6,199 nt of DNA from Mariprofundaceae bacterium (GTDB lineage Bacteria; Pseudomonadota; Zetaproteobacteria; Mariprofundales; Mariprofundaceae). The notes beneath the pieces are model-generated. The model saw only the letters and a list, made by a program, of their open reading frames with translations. It did not search any database and had not been told where the DNA came from. Positions within the stretch are counted from its first letter, which is position 1. Each line of letters opens with the position of its first letter. Both the position numbers and the translations under genes were made by a program. Below are positions 6,080 to 6,199 of this stretch, in pieces. The stretch spans positions 1 through 6,199 of the forward strand of contig JAUZQR010000414.1 of NCBI GenBank assembly GCA_030950865.1, given 5' to 3'.

Positions 6080-6199
6080 TGCGATACAAAGTCCGTAAAA
6101 AACATTTTCTTCACAGGTTTATATGGGGGAAACTCTTTGTTAATACGGAAAACCAATTCTTCCTTTAGGTCTGTCTTACCTGCTGGTGTCTTGATATCA
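6076..6199 (-). CDS. fliL: FliL, stator-associated protein, C-terminal 40 residues (cut by window edge)
   Basis: FliL is a single-pass inner-membrane protein whose periplasmic domain rings the MotAB stators and affects torque and motility. Only the last 40 codons are visible, reading from base 6198 to a TGA at 6078-6076. They contain the family's C-terminal pattern: DLKEELVFRINKEF, then KMFFTDFVSQ and stop, matching the usual LR-E-L-RIN helix and the (Y/F)FT(D/E)FV-Q end. Its position directly before fliM, with a 4-nt ATGA overlap, supports the call. The operon start and any promoter lie outside the window to the right. Confidence 0.9.
   Translation of the reverse strand, partial: DIKTPAGKTDLKEELVFRINKEFPPYKPVKKMFFTDFVSQ

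Overview
The window is almost entirely one flagellar gene cluster read on the minus strand, in transcript order fliL (3' end only) - fliM - fliN - fliO - fliP - [about 500-bp interruption] - fliQ - fliR - flhB - flhA (5' part only, running off the left edge). The fliLMNOPQR-flhB-flhA order, the typical lengths, and the single-cell-type motor and export genes point to a flagellated Gram-negative bacterium of the Pseudomonadota. The order resembles gammaproteobacterial and zetaproteobacterial clusters. The base composition is moderately AT-rich by eye. No rRNA or other taxonomic marker is present, so a finer placement is a guess.

Region by region (right to left, the direction of transcription): 6199-4411 holds the C-terminus of FliL, the switch proteins FliM and FliN, and the FliO assembly factor. 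Stops and starts overlap or nearly touch (ATGA overlaps at fliL/fliM and fliM/fliN, 5 nt between fliN and fliO). 4418-3687 is fliP, overlapping fliO by 8 nt. 3686-3171 is a 516-nt gap in an otherwise tight operon. 3170-2090 holds fliQ and fliR. 2097-1021 is flhB, with a GTG start inside the end of fliR. 1002-1 encodes the first 334 residues of FlhA.

The genes work together as the core of the flagellar motor and its type III export apparatus. FliP, FliQ and FliR form the export gate with FlhB attached, and FliO helps FliP assemble. FlhA is the proton-coupled export motor and substrate-docking ring. FliM and FliN form most of the C-ring that controls rotation direction. FliL supports the stators.

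The unusual part is the gap between fliP and fliQ. It carries, on the opposite (+) strand, a broken and shortened HDOD-domain gene (about 3250-3607) split over two reading frames. Nearly identical 16-17 bp direct repeats (3169-3185 and 3636-3651) flank it. Removing one repeat plus the intervening DNA would leave about 50 nt between fliP and fliQ, so the segment looks like a later insertion that is decaying. I see no transposase, CRISPR array, RNA gene or new defence-type system in the window.
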